Origin: Erigeron canadensis
Lineage: Eukaryota; Streptophyta; Magnoliopsida; Asterales; Asteraceae
Assembly: GCF_010389155.1 (NCBI RefSeq)
Contig: NC_057765.1
Location: 38,769,559 to 38,833,558 of the forward strand
DNA length: 64,000 nucleotides
Direction of reading: 5' to 3'
Shown piece by piece: positions 11,610 through 23,484 of the stretch. The position numbers were made by a program, and so were the translations under genes. Below the pieces are notes generated by a model, which made no database searches, was not told the origin of the DNA, and worked only from the letters and a program-made list of their open reading frames with translations. Positions within the stretch are counted from its first letter, which is position 1. Every line of letters starts with the position of its first letter.

Positions 11610-14344
11610 ATGGAAATAAGTGAGATTGAAGATGGGTATTTTGATGCACATGAAGTGTTTGATAAATTGTCTGACTCAGAAGATGATGATTCATCTGATG
11701 AGAGTTTGTGTTCCACTTCTGGTGTGAAATATGATTATTGGATTGGGAATCTTGATGATAGTGTTGATGAAAGGAGAAATAGGTTTATGAAATCTGTTGG
11801 GTTGGGTTCTAAAGGGGTTGTTAAAGATGAAGAAATCGAGCCCGAAAAGGGTTGTTTTCGTGACGATTTTGTTGAGAAAGTTAAAGAGGATAATAAACAA
11901 GAGGTGTTGGTGAAAGAAAGTTCGGATTTTGATGATGGGGTTTTGATTAGACAGCCTTCTTTGTCTTGTTGGTCGAATACGGGGTTTGAATTACAACAAC
12001 CATCTGGTTTTGTTAACAAGAATGTAACATTTGTTCGACATGGTGAAGAAGACGATTTATCAGTGAAACAATCATTCGAATTTGGTTCATCTTCATCATC
12101 ACGAAAAGACAATGAAATTGGGACTTTGTTGGATAGAAGAAAAAAAGTGAAAAAGGGTTGGTTAAAGAAACTAAATGTTATAGCACATAGAATCACTGAT
12201 CATCATCTCCATCATCATAATCAATACGAACCAATGATGTTTTTGGATGGTGTCAATTGTACTAAAACGGTTAATGTGCATATAAACAAGAAGAAATCCA
12301 AAGAGTTATCATCTGTTTATACAACACAAGACTTTCCGGCCCATAATGGTTCCATTTCGGTGTTGAAGTTTAGTCATGATGGACGATATTTGGCTAGTGC
12401 CGGTGATGATTGTATTGTACGAATTTGGGAGATCACTGAACATCATGAAGATCCAAGTAAATATGAAATTCAAGGAAATGATCCATCTAAGTTATACTTT
12501 TCAACGAATCATCTTTCTGAGTTAGCACCTATCAACGTAGATAAGGAGAAAAACCGAAAGATTAAGAAACCGTCAGAATTGACTTGTGTTATTTTACCAC
12601 CTAAAGTATTTCGGATATTGGAGAAGCCTGTGCACGAGTTCCATGGTCATGGTGGTGAAATCTTGTCCCTTTCCTGGTCAAAGAAAGGGGTTAGTAAATA
12701 GTTACCATACTTAATTAATTTATATGAGGATTTAGTCTTTGCATATTGTTAATACTTGCTGTCTTTTGAACTTTGTCTTGCAGTATCTTTTATCGTCATC
12801 GGTTGATAAAACTGTAAGATTGTGGCAAATTGGGCATCATGAGTGCATCAAAGTTTTTACTCACAACAACTATGGTAAGTTTTGAGTTTGCTATGAATAT
12901 TTTCATATATCCCACTTGTTAAGAGTGTTTTTCTTACTAGTTTTATTGATGCAGTGACATCTGTAGAATTTAATCCTGTGGATGAAAACTATTTCATTAG
13001 CGGTTCAATTGATGGAAAGGTACGCATTTGGGAAGTCAGTGGCTGTCAAGTTATAGAATGGATTGATAATCGAGAAATTGTGACTGCAGTATCCTATTAT
13101 CCAAATGGAAAGGTTTGTATTTATGTTTGTTTCAAACCTTCTTTCAACTCTTCTAATTTATAAATACCCCTGTGTGATATCTCAACCAAAATTTTTCCTA
13201 ATTTCTTATTATTAGGGATGCATTGTGGGAACATTAGATGGAAACTGCAGTCTTTATGATATCATAGGTATGCATGAGTGCTTTAATATGTGTCAATAAT
13301 CCAAAAATTCTTTAGATTTTCTGATGGCTGATTTGCAAATCTATGTTATGAATTTGTTCTTTCAGATAAACGGTTGCAACTCGATACTCATATATGTATA
13401 ATGTCCAAAAAGAAGTGGCCAAGACGAATAACTGGCTTTCAGGTATCAAATGACATCATTCATTAGAATCTTGATACAACTCCTCCTTCCCTTTGGCTAA
13501 CATTAGGCTCATAAATACCTTTTTTCTCTTTTTAGTTCTGCCCAACCGACTCAAGGAAAGTTATAGTTTCCTCTGCTGATTCACAAGTCAGGGTTCTTTG
13601 TGGCGTCAACGTTGTTGGAAAATTTAAGGGTACGTAATGGGAAAGTTACACCCTTTTTTATTATTTTTTTTTTCTTTTACTTTTCCTTCTGTTTTCTATA
13701 ATTATATATTCATTTTGCTTACTGAAAGTTGTATTGTATCTTATCTATATACGTATACATATGAAAAACATAAACTCATAAAGCTATGATATGCAACAGG
13801 AAACCGATGTTCAGGAGGGCAGATGTCGGCATCTTTTACTTCTGATGGAAAACATATTGTATCGGCTGGTGATGACTCAAACATATACATGTGGAACCAC
13901 GCTACATCAGATAAGCTCTACTCAAAAGCCAAAAGCAATTTATCCAGTGAAAGTTTCTTCTCTCAAAACGCTTCTGTTGCCGTCCCGTGGTCTGGAATTA
14001 AGAGCATAGCAGCAGCTTTTCCATCACCAAGATTAACCAGCACAACCGACGCTCTTCCAAGAAGCACGATAAATTCACCAAGGAAACCCTCATTATCCAC
14101 AAGCCGGAGCTTTTTCTTGGAGTCAATGCTGAAAAGCCCACCTACGTTTCCAGCAGAAACTCTTCCAGATTCGACTCAAGTTAGTGTTTCTCCTTCAATG
14201 CGGAAATCAGAGTACAGGTTCTTAAGAAGTGCTTACAGGAGCACTTTTGTTGCACCACATACATGGGGTTTGGTGATTGTCACTGCAGGTTTGGATGGCC
14301 GGATCAGAACATATCTCAATTACGGGCTACCAGTCAGGCAATGA
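11610..14344 (+). CDS. WD40-repeat protein, plant WDR44-like
   Basis: Seven exons: 11610-12689, 12784-12874, 12955-13112, 13216-13267, 13366-13442, 13536-13629 and 13800-14344. All introns are GT-AG and the phases close to 698 residues. The N-terminus (about 1-230) is acidic and low-complexity ([12 protein letters not shown]) and contains a basic [12 protein letters not shown] patch. WD40 units start near residue 240 ([20 protein letters not shown], then VRIWEI), near 345 ([22 protein letters not shown]) and near 385 (DGKVRIWEV). Weaker blades follow ([26 protein letters not shown]), then a Ser/Pro-rich insert and a last blade, [17 protein letters not shown]. Plant proteins of this build are usually annotated as WDR44/YMR102C-like transducins. 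A scaffold role is known for the fold; the exact partner is unknown. Confidence 0.95.
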
Positions 14345-15965
14345 AACTGTAGAATTTGGGAATTATACAACATACAGAATATAGTTTAGTACATAATATT
14401 TATAATTACCTATATACGTATACAACATTTGGGTTTTTTCTTTCCGTAGTTTCTTGTATATGGTTGATATTGTCATGACCAATTTCAAGACTCCAATACA
14501 CCATCAAAATTGTTGGTATGTTCTTGTTTCTTGTAACTATTTCACGTGTACATGTTTATGTACTTTTGAGTGATTATTAATTTAGTTGTAATTGAAAGTC
14601 AAAATTTTAGGAAATTCAAGATAATTACAACATTTCGATTTTGAAGATAACAGCACGTGGAACAATTGTTTAAATAATGGAGGCTGCCGAGTTCCTTAAT
14701 AATTGCAAATTAAGTTTCTTGTTTTTACCAGTTGTTTAGCACTAGTTTGGTCTTGTTGGAAACATGTTGGTGCGATGTAAGACTGTTAAAGTCTATTTGG
14801 TGTTTTGCCTAATCGTATGAAAATCTAACCATGGTAAAATCCCTTACCAAAAAAATAATAATAATTGCAACATTGTGTTGGAAATTATTATATTGTTGTC
14901 TAATAATTTATCGAACTTCATAACGCCCATCAAAGTCCATCAAAATCAAAGCCCAATAGTTGGGTAGTTGCAACTTGCAAGCCTCGAAAATTGTAATTGG
15001 AAGCACGCATAGTAAATTGTAGTTGGAAGCTGGATACACAGAGATACATTCAATGATACAAATACAAATATGCATTATAATGAACTTCCATTACGATCTA
15101 ATATTTCCATCCAAAATCTATCAATTGGATGAGTAACAATTTTCTTTTTGAGGTACGATGCTCATGCGGTATTAGTGTATTATCTTGTCCAACATCATGG
15201 CTAATTAGTACATGACTCATGATAACAAAACAATACCGTGCTGAAATTTCCGTTGCTAAGACCATACCTAGTGTAAGATATAGTCGTACCATATACTAGA
15301 CCGGCTAACCTTATTTTGGTAGGATCGTATTCAAAATGAGGCAAAACTTAAAAATTTATTAAAAAAATCTATAAACGAATTTAGAAACGTATGACAAGAT
15401 TTATATTTGACTGTCAAAAATAATACTCGTAATATATATTATCATTGTTGTTAACATTTAATTTATTGTGAATTAATAATTATTAATCACTTACTATATT
15501 TAAGGGTTTTTTTCTATTGTGTGTGGGTTATTCATAAATATCGTGAAGTTTAGCACACATTAATTTAACCATTAGAGAGTCTCCTTGCTAAATAGATCTT
15601 CAATTTAAGCTTTTTAATGAGAAACCTCTATCAAGTATCACCCAGATCTGGAAGAGAAAACTCACTCAAGCTTATCATCTATATTTATTATCAAAATTTT
15701 CATACATGTCGGAATTTATAAAATTTGGATATAGAAAATACCAGTTTCCCTTTTACATATCTACGTACACTATATATTGTAATCTATTAAAAATATACAC
15801 GATTTGCATTACATCACATATCTACAGCATTCGGAATCGCCAGCATTACTAACAGCCGCTAGCATCATCACCACCTGTTGTTGCCCCCGCTGTTGTGTTA
15901 ATGTTGTCATCACTATTACGCGGATATTCTTTGTAGGTCAGATTTAAAAGAAATAAAGACAATTA
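14345..15965. other. 3' flank of the WD40 gene and spacer
   Basis: The 3'UTR and then AT-rich spacer. A short stretch at about 15830-15910 (CAGCCGCTAGCATCATCACC, ATTACGCGG) resembles the GC-rich 3' portion of the Helitron-like family found elsewhere in the window, but I could not set its ends. Nothing else is supported. Confidence 0.45.
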
Positions 15966-16277
15966 GGCTATCTCCAATGGGGTGCCCTTGGGTGCTTTTA
16001 GGTGCCCTTGGATATCCTTTGCCGTTGAAACTTGTTCAAAACTAAGGATTTTTTAAGGATGTCCTTACTTGTCCTTACCTAATATATTTTTGTTTTTAGT
16101 GGAGGTAAAAGAATATGTAAGGATATGTAAGGATGTTTGTATAGTTGAAGATAAAATTATAAAATTTGAAGGATTTGTAAGGATGTATAAGGCTTTGTAA
16201 GGATTTATAAGGATTTGTAAGGATATGATGTGGCAGCTCAAGGACACCTAAGGACATTCTTAGCATTGGAGATAGCC
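15966..16277. mobile_element. PIF/Harbinger-type MITE with AAGGAT repeats
   Basis: 312 bp with terminal inverted repeats GGCTATCTCCAATG and CATTGGAGATAGCC, flanked by TTA on each side (15963-15965 and 16278-16280). The interior carries many irregular copies of GTAAGGAT(A/T)TG at 9-11-base spacing between about 16113 and 16228. No coding capacity; short ORFs on the minus strand read through this repeat. Confidence 0.88.
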
Positions 16278-17453
16278 TTATGAAAGATACAAAATGGAAC
16301 ACAAACAAATTTTAATTTCATTTTGGCTTATTCTCTGGAAATTTAGCTTTGGCCTGAAGCCTGAACCAAGACAAAGGGAAAACAATAGAAGGCCTGCCAC
16401 CATAACTTTTTGTACCCCTCGGCCCCTCCTACAAACATTTTCATATTTTATACAGATGATAATATGATATATATAATTTTCAGTTTTACATATATGTGGA
16501 AGCAAGTGATCGCTTTCCAAACATCTAGAAAGTTGCCATGTGGATGATAATTGTTGCCTAACAAAGATATTAATTATCCCATCTTTTTAATCACATTTTA
16601 CTTATATCCTTAATCTATAATTAAAGATATTAAAGTTTTTAATTAGGTGGTTTGGTCAGAATTATCTTCTAAATCCATTATGTAGGCCCCGTAGGTAGGT
16701 TTTTCTCAAGGTGTCGGGTTCGAGTCTTGTCTTTTCTCATTTCAAGGTATTTCCATGAAGGGGTTGAAAGTTCGACAAATCGCTGGTTAAAATTGTCTCC
16801 AGCATGTCTGAATCGAAACTAATTTAAAAAATATGTATAAGTGCTAAGTATGAATATAATAATAAAGTTCAAAATTAAACTAGGCATAATAATAATACTG
16901 GTAAGCTTAGTCATTTATATTTATCTATTATTTATAAAAATATTCATCTTTTATTGATAAGTAATGTTTTGAACATGAAGAAAAAATGGTTTATAATTCC
17001 AGTGAAGTGTATTAATCAGTAATTTATAGTCCATACGAATTATAATAGTAACTATTACCATATATATATATATATATTACAATGATTTATGTTGGCACGT
17101 TGTATATTAACAATTTAATAGTGTTTAAATTATGTAACATGGTATACGTGATAACCCATATGAGCTGTCAATTTATCACGTTCAAATTCTTAATTGATCG
17201 GTTACATGATTTGAATTTTTTTTTCTAACTTGTTAACATACAATGTTCAAAACTTTAATTTGTTCGCACCATATGTATTTTGTCATAATTAGTTAACTTC
17301 GACAATACTTATCCCATTTAGATATTATAGTTGGTTAACATAAATACACTACAAATAAAATATTAGTGCTTGTGGACTTGTGGTCCATTTTGTTTGGCAT
17401 CTGTACTTCTCCATGTTGGGCACCAAAATGCATATGGCCCAATATCTGCAACG
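16278..17453. other. Gene-free spacer with a possible SINE remnant
   Basis: About 16680-16830 contains GTGTCGGGTTCGAGTCTTG, which resembles a tRNA-type B box, in a non-coding context, so it may be a SINE remnant. A (TA)n tract lies at about 17060-17078. No gene is seen. Confidence 0.35.
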
Positions 17454-17720
17454 TAGGGGAGGTGCACGGAAAAACCGGTTAACCGAACCGATTCGAAAAT
17501 TAACCTATAACCGTAACCGGTTAGTAACCGATATCATACTAATCGATTATAGGTTTTAAAAACCGCCAGTTAGAAGTCGATTAGGATTTTCGAAATCATT
17601 AACCGATTAATAGTCGGTTAACCACAAACCGATTAATTTTTTGGGATTAAACCGGTTAACCGGTTATGGGGTACACAATATAATTTATATTGCGAAATCA
17701 ATAACCAGACTCCCTGCTCC

Positions 17721-17934
17721 CAGTCCCACACTCCCACCGAATCAATCGAATCCCCAGTATACAAACCCCAATCAATCGAAATCAATAACCAGGTACACAA
17801 TATAATCGATCGATCAGTCCCACACTCCCACCGAATCAATCGAATCCCCAGTAGGCCAGTATACAAACCCCAATCAATCGAAATCAAATTCGATCGATCA
17901 GTCCCACACTCCCACCGAATCAATCGAATCCCCA
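17721..17934 (+). repeat. Three dispersed copies of a 36-39-bp leader repeat
   Basis: CAGTCCCACACTCCCACCGA continuing ATCAATCGAATCCCC starts at 17721, 17815 and 17899. The copies are identical over about 36 bases and are separated by related text (ACAAACCCCAATCAATCGAA). They lie between the left terminus of the hAT element and its transposase start. Confidence 0.93.
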
Positions 17935-18005
17935 ATTCTTGGTTTCTTTCAATAATCAGTCGATCAAATAATTAAACCTAACAAACAAACCCACAAATAA
18001 TACAC

Positions 18006-20058
18006 ATGGCTACCTCTAGTGCTCACGATTCTAGTGAGGTTGGTGCTTCCACAACAAGTGAATTAAGTGTGGTGAATATCCTAGCAACCACAAGGAAACA
18101 AGAAACATGGGTAAATTTTGATTTATGCGAGATGTCAAATGGAAAGCAGAAGGCCAGATGCAAACATTGTAAAACTTTTTTGGCTGCAGGTGCCAATTCT
18201 ACTTTAAATACCCATATTAAGGACCATTGCAAGGTATTAAAAGGCACTGCAAAACCCGGTCAATCACAGATGTCGAAAGAGGGGGGTATTTTTAGTTATA
18301 GTGTGGAAAAGTTCGTAAGAGGATGGCTCAGTTTGTTATTCAACAGGGTTTGCCATTCAATCACTTTGACAACCAACGGTTGACTTCGTTGATTCGTGAC
18401 ACGCTTCAACCTTCTTATACTCATGTAAGTCGTAATACCCTTAGAAAGCATTGTATAAACATGTGGAAAGAAGCTAAGGAACAGTTAATTTTGTTTTTGA
18501 AAACTTAGAAACCGGTGTTAATTTAACCACTGATGTTTGGTCTGCCCCCCATGGTTTACCGGAATCGTACCTTTGTGTTACAGCACATTGGGTCGATCCA
18601 AAGACTTGGCAATTGATGAAAAGCACAATTGCGTTTGAGATGTTTGGATATCCACATACGGGAGATGCGTTATTTGAAATTTTAGATGAAGTGATACAAA
18701 CTTATAAGTTGGAAAAAAAGATTTTGTCAATTTCTTTTGATAATGCTTCAAATAATACTAGTGCGGTTCAAAAGTTGAAGATAAAGTATGAACCTATCTG
18801 TAAGGGTGTGTTTTTTCATAGTAGATGTGTTGCACACATCATTAATTTGGTTGTGCAACATGGACTAGAAGTTCCCGCGATTAAGAAGGTAAAAGATGTT
18901 TTTAAAGAAATGTTACAAGATGTTTTTTCAAGTTCTAAAAGAAGACGTAAGGAGTATGAGAAATTATGCAAAGACTTAAATAAACCGTGTCTTGGTCCTA
19001 ATTGGGATGTACCGACTAGGTGGAATTCTACTTGGAAAATGTTTGATAGTGCTATCCAACAAAGACCTACTTTAGAATTGTTCCATGACGGTCTTGTTTC
19101 AAAAGATTTGGCACCTCAATTTCCTACTGTGGGTTGGGATAGTATTGTAAAATTAACCGAGTTACTTGAAGTTTTTAAAACTTCAACCACTATTTTGTCC
19201 GGAGTTTATTATCCCACTAGTAGTTTGGTACTTAAACAACTATATTTGATGTGTGGAAAGATAAATGACTTTCAATTTGGGGGTAACGTTTATGAAACAA
19301 TGATAGCTCCAATGAAAGCGAAGTTTAAAAAATATTTTGAAGAAATCCCGCCCGTAATTACTTGTGCCGCCGCATTAAACCCGTGTTTAAATGTTGCGGG
19401 TGTGGAGTTGTTAATAGAAAACATATGTTTCGATTTGGATTTGAACGATAATGACCCCAATTTCTCGGATAATGCAATTAAACATTTTAAAAAATGTTTA
19501 GAAGATATGTTTGATGTGTATTTGGTTAAATATGGTTCGACATCAAACATACGCCAACAAATGGCTTCGGAGTCGTCAAGCTCACGGGCGAACCCCGAGC
19601 TAAATTTGTATAACACTTTGAGAAATGTTAGTAGTAAGCGGTCTCGGGGTAGCACCCCAAGTAGTGAGCTCGAAAGATATATAGGAACCGACTTTTTGGC
19701 AACAATGCTTCCTGAAGAATTTTCAAACTTTGATATTTTGGCTTGGTGGAAAGAAAAGGAAGCCCACTTTCCCGTTCTAGCTGCCATGGCACGTGATTTA
19801 TTAAGTGTCCAAGCTTCCACGGTAGCTTCGGAGTCGGTTTTTTCTCTTAGTGGAAGGGTTTTATCAGTTAGAAGAACAAGGCTCACTCCAACTTCTCTTG
19901 AAACGTGCATTTGCTTGAAAGACTACTTGGACGCCGCTGAACGTATACAGGATGTGACTAGTCTTGAAGATCAACTTGCCATAGAAGAACCCATACATCT
20001 CTATGAAGTATCACAAGGAAAGGCCACTCCACTTTCTGACGATGAACTTGACGAGTAA
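18006..20058 (+). pseudogene. hAT transposase (BED finger, hATC dimerisation), frameshifted
   Basis: Ac/Tam3-type transposase, of the kind often annotated in plants as zinc-finger BED or RICESLEEPER-like. The first segment starts at 18006 and carries a BED finger (WVNFDLCEM, CKHCK, HIKDHC). It runs out of frame near 18310, where the family text continues in another frame from 18323 (MAQFVIQQGLPFNHFDN). A second shift in a T run near 18500 moves it to the frame that continues to 20058. That last part includes NLTTDVWSAP, the catalytic-core segment SISFDNASNN, RCVAHIINLVV, and a full C-terminal hATC dimerisation block (STVASESVFSLSGRVLS, RRTRLTP). Each break is explained by one missing base, not by an intron with usable borders. 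Apart from these the protein looks near full length, so inactivation is recent, or the breaks are assembly errors. Confidence 0.88.
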
Positions 20059-20412
20059 GTTTTGTTTTGTTATTTAGTTTATACTTTAGATGTTTTTTGT
20101 TTTCTGTTTCTCTTTTGGATATTAAGCATCTGTTTTCTGTTTCTGTTTTGAGTTGGTTTTCGTTTGTGATGCAGCTGATGCTGCTCCTGTTGCTGTTTGT
20201 GTTGCTGCTAAAACTGATCCTACTAAAACTGTTCCTGTTTTTAGTTCTGTTCCAGTTTGATCTGTTCTGTTCAGTCCTGTTTTCTGTTCTGTTCAGTTCT
20301 GTTGATGCTACTAAAACTGTTCTTTTCTGTTTCTGCTAAAACTGATGCTACTAAAACTGTTCTTTTCTGTTTTCTGTTGATCTGTTCTGTTCAGTTCAGT
20401 TCTGTTCTTTTC

Positions 20413-20727
20413 GGTTCTGTAAATCTGTTCTGTTCTGTTTTGCTTAATTAGTTCTGTTTTGCTTAATTAGTTTTGTTTTGCTTAATCTGCAACTCTGCAA
20501 GTTCTGTTATGTGTGTTTCTCTTGAATATGCCATAGTAAAACTGTTCTGTTCTGTTTTCTGGTTCTTTAAATCTGTTCTGTTCTGTTTTGCTTAATTAGT
20601 TCTGTTTTGCTTAATTAGTTCTGTTTTGCTTAATTAGTTCTGTTTTGCTTAATCTGCAACTCTGCAAGTTCTGTTATGTGTGTTTCTCTTGAATATGCCA
20701 TAGTAAAACTGTTCTGTTCTGTTTTCT
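20413..20727 (+). repeat. Tandem duplication in the hAT 3' tail
   Basis: A 148-bp unit (20413-20560) is followed by a 167-bp unit (20561-20727). Both begin GGTTCT(G/T)TAAATCTGTTCTG and share CAACTCTGCAAGTTCTG and GAATATGCCATAGTAAAACTG. The second has one additional TTTTGCTTAATTAGTTCTG subunit. Upstream (20067-20412) is simpler CTGTT-rich sequence. ORFs here are low-complexity Phe/Leu/Ser runs and not genes. Confidence 0.92.
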
Positions 20728-21408
20728 GGTTCTGTAAATCTGTTCTGTTCTGTTTTGTTCAAGCATATCGGTTAACTGAAATAGGTTAACCATTTCAGTT
20801 AACCGGTTTTTATAAACCGAAATCGGTTCCATCAGTTTCATAATTTTCATGGATTAACCGGTTATTAACCGGTACCGGTTAACCGGAACCGGTTAATTTT
20901 TTATAAAAAAAAAACCGATTACGGTTACTAAATTAACTAACTGAAACCGGTTAACTGGTTTTGACACCTCTAGAAATTAGCATGTCATATTGTTTGATAG
21001 GAAAAAGTATCTATAAGGTTTAAGCTTATATGTGAAATCTTTCACATAATAATTTTTGAAGACTTTTTGTTTAATAACTAAATGTTTGGCCTCTATGAAT
21101 TTTATGGATTAAAAAACAAATATGTGAGTGTTCCACACCCAAGTTTAAGTGTTTAACAACCTTATATAACTATACCCGTATTTGGTTATTCATAAAAGTG
21201 ATAATGTAGTAATTTTAAGGATTAAGACTTGTATGTTGTAAATAATTTCATTAAAAGTCTATAGGTATATTGAATAGAGATGTTTAAGTTAATGAAAAAA
21301 TATATATATTTTGAAGATTTCAAAAAGCTTAACTAAAAATAATAATAATAAGCAATACATGCTTTAATAATGTGGTATCTATAAAATTGTTCTAATTCAT
21401 CATATCTA

Positions 21409-22256
21409 TTAGATTAAGCTCATGCGATGCATGGTAATATGTACATTACATTAAATTGATTATAAGTATAAGATTTTAAGTAATATTACTTGAAGACAAT
21501 GATTAACATATATACGACAAAATTATTAATAAATGTTATATAATAATAATTAAATGGATTTTTAATGATATTTTACTTTTATTAAACATGTAAAATCTAA
21601 AAGAAACATATATAAAGTAGAATAAAGATAAAAAATAAGATATAAAGGTGAAGATAAAAAATTAAATCATATATAATCACAAATATCAAAAAATATATGT
21701 GTGAAATTGATAAAGTAATATCTAATTGAACATTGATAATGTAATCGGATAGTAAAATATAAGATAAAATTATCAATATAATTCAATTTTATATTATATT
21801 AAAATAAATTATATTCCACATACAAAGATAATTAAATACAAAAGCAAAATAGAAAGTGATAAGTTACAAAGATTGATAGTTATATTATCAATTAATATCT
21901 TTTAATATTCACAGAATATCTATTGTAGTTTGCAAAAATAAACAAATATTAAGTTAGATCAAGTGGTATGTGCATAATATTAAAAGTTAGAGGTCATGAG
22001 TTCTAATCTTGTATATGGCTTTTTAATTTGCTATTTGAAATTGATTAAAAAAATAAATGTCCATGTAGACAAATGATGATGTGACAAATTAAGTGCCACA
22101 TAAGCACTAAAAAATATAGATTTTAAATATTAATATATGTAAAAAAAAATATTAAAATTATCAGAAAATGACACATAAGCAAACAACTTAGTTAACACGA
22201 ACAGAGGAGTTCCACTTAGGAAAAAAAAACTATCATTTCTTAGTTATATAGAGAGA
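21409..22256 (-). mobile_element. Helitron-like element, 848 bp
   Basis: On the minus strand it starts TCTCTCTATATAACTAAG after an A and ends with the hairpin CATGC-ATC-GCATG, then AGCTTAAT and CTAA followed by T. The A|T insertion context, 5' TC, subterminal hairpin and CTRR end all agree with a Helitron. The interior is AT-rich with no protein. Confidence 0.62.
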
Positions 22257-22411
22257 TTACTCTCGAATGAATCGATGAGTTCGAAATTTCGTCTCGATGA
22301 ATTAGCTTTCTTCATTCAGTTAATAACTTCTAACTATAATAGAAGTAAAAGTAGTTCCATTTCAAAATAATTAAGAAAGAGAAAAAACAACACAACTAAA
22401 AGAAATTATTA

Positions 22412-22416
<5 letters not shown>

Positions 22417-22473
<57 letters not shown>
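22417..22473. repeat. (ATT)n microsatellite
   Basis: About nineteen uninterrupted trinucleotide units, preceded by an interrupted ATT/TTA stretch. Confidence 0.96.
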
Positions 22474-23484
22474 TTCTTTGAAGATAAAAAGTAATTTACA
22501 TAGAATTAGAAATTATTTACTTTACAAAGTTATTCACTTATTTGTCAAAAAGATTTTATATTATGTACCTATAAACATCTATTTCTATTCATATTCATAA
22601 AAAATATGTGTCTAACTTATTAACTAGTTTCCTTTCTTTCAGTAAACTACCGTAGTAAGTATTTTTGAATGTTTGATTATAAACTAAAAAATTTAGTAAG
22701 CATATAAATATGAAGAGTGTTGATCCCACAATACCATTTAACCATTTACAATAATTTATATATTTACACAACTGTATTATATATTTAATATAAGTGTTGA
22801 GAAAATATCACTACATACCTTATAAAAGATGTATATGCAGTAGAGATGTACGTGGAGCTTGTACATACCAATCTAAAAAATCGTCAAAACATGTTAACAT
22901 GCTAGCGATTTAAGTCTCATATATACATGTAACGTTACTTAACGGAAATCAAAATTTGAGATATTTTTCTAATATATAATGCCTCTATAACACAAGTTTC
23001 TCTTTCTTTTTTTCCCTTTTACCTATAATTCAATTTAATCTATCATCTTGGGTTCTTAATCAAAGATTTATTTTATATACACATTATTTAACTACTTGTA
23101 TTAGATTTCTCTAGAAAAGGTAAATATATATTATAATAATGAAAGTGTAATAAATGCACTTTCTAGTTACAGGGAAAGTTTGAATTATAGGACGCATGTA
23201 AAACCATATATATTTAAGAATAGATTTCACCTAGAAAATTCAGTTATGATAATGATAAAATGTGAAAACATTGTCTGATTTTCATACCATTGAAACTAAA
23301 TATCGACAAAATAACTTCTATTATTATTATTTAAAAAAATGAACCAAGGAGGGAGTGAAATAAACGTGCGTATATTCACAAAGCCATTTATAAGGCCACG
23401 AAATGGTTTGCAATCTTAGACATATCACATCACAACACACCACTCAAACTCTCACCCTCTTCACTTATTTTCACCCCCCAAAAA
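22474..23484. promoter_or_regulatory. Upstream region of the MYB gene
   Basis: No ORF. The 5'UTR probably begins around 23400, where the text turns C-rich (CACCACTCAAACTCTCACCC). No single promoter motif is strong enough to call. Confidence 0.35.

Larger units (their letters stand above)
17454..20972 (+). mobile_element. hAT-superfamily DNA transposon, 3.5 kb
   Basis: The ends are inverted: GAGGTG and then AACCGGTTAACCG on the left against GGTTAACTGGTTTTGACACCTC on the right, with many CCGGTTAACCGG palindromes in both subterminal zones. Between them lies a hAT transposase (18006-20058). The 5' leader has three copies of a 36-39-bp repeat and the 3' tail has TTCTG-rich tandem repeats. I could not find an 8-bp target duplication (CTGCAACG against GAAATTAG), so the exact ends or flanks have changed. 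Confidence 0.85.

Noticed and set aside
11735..12196. 153-codon minus-strand ORF
   Set aside because: Antisense shadow of WD40 exon 1.
20067..20451. Phe/Leu/Ser-rich ORFs after the hAT transposase
   Set aside because: They are the TTCTG-rich tandem repeat read in frame.
17454..20972. Search for an 8-bp target duplication at the hAT ends
   Set aside because: CTGCAACG and GAAATTAG do not match, so no duplication is claimed.
22417..22473. Regular array considered as CRISPR or minisatellite
   Set aside because: Simple ATT microsatellite; no spacers, and the genome is a plant.
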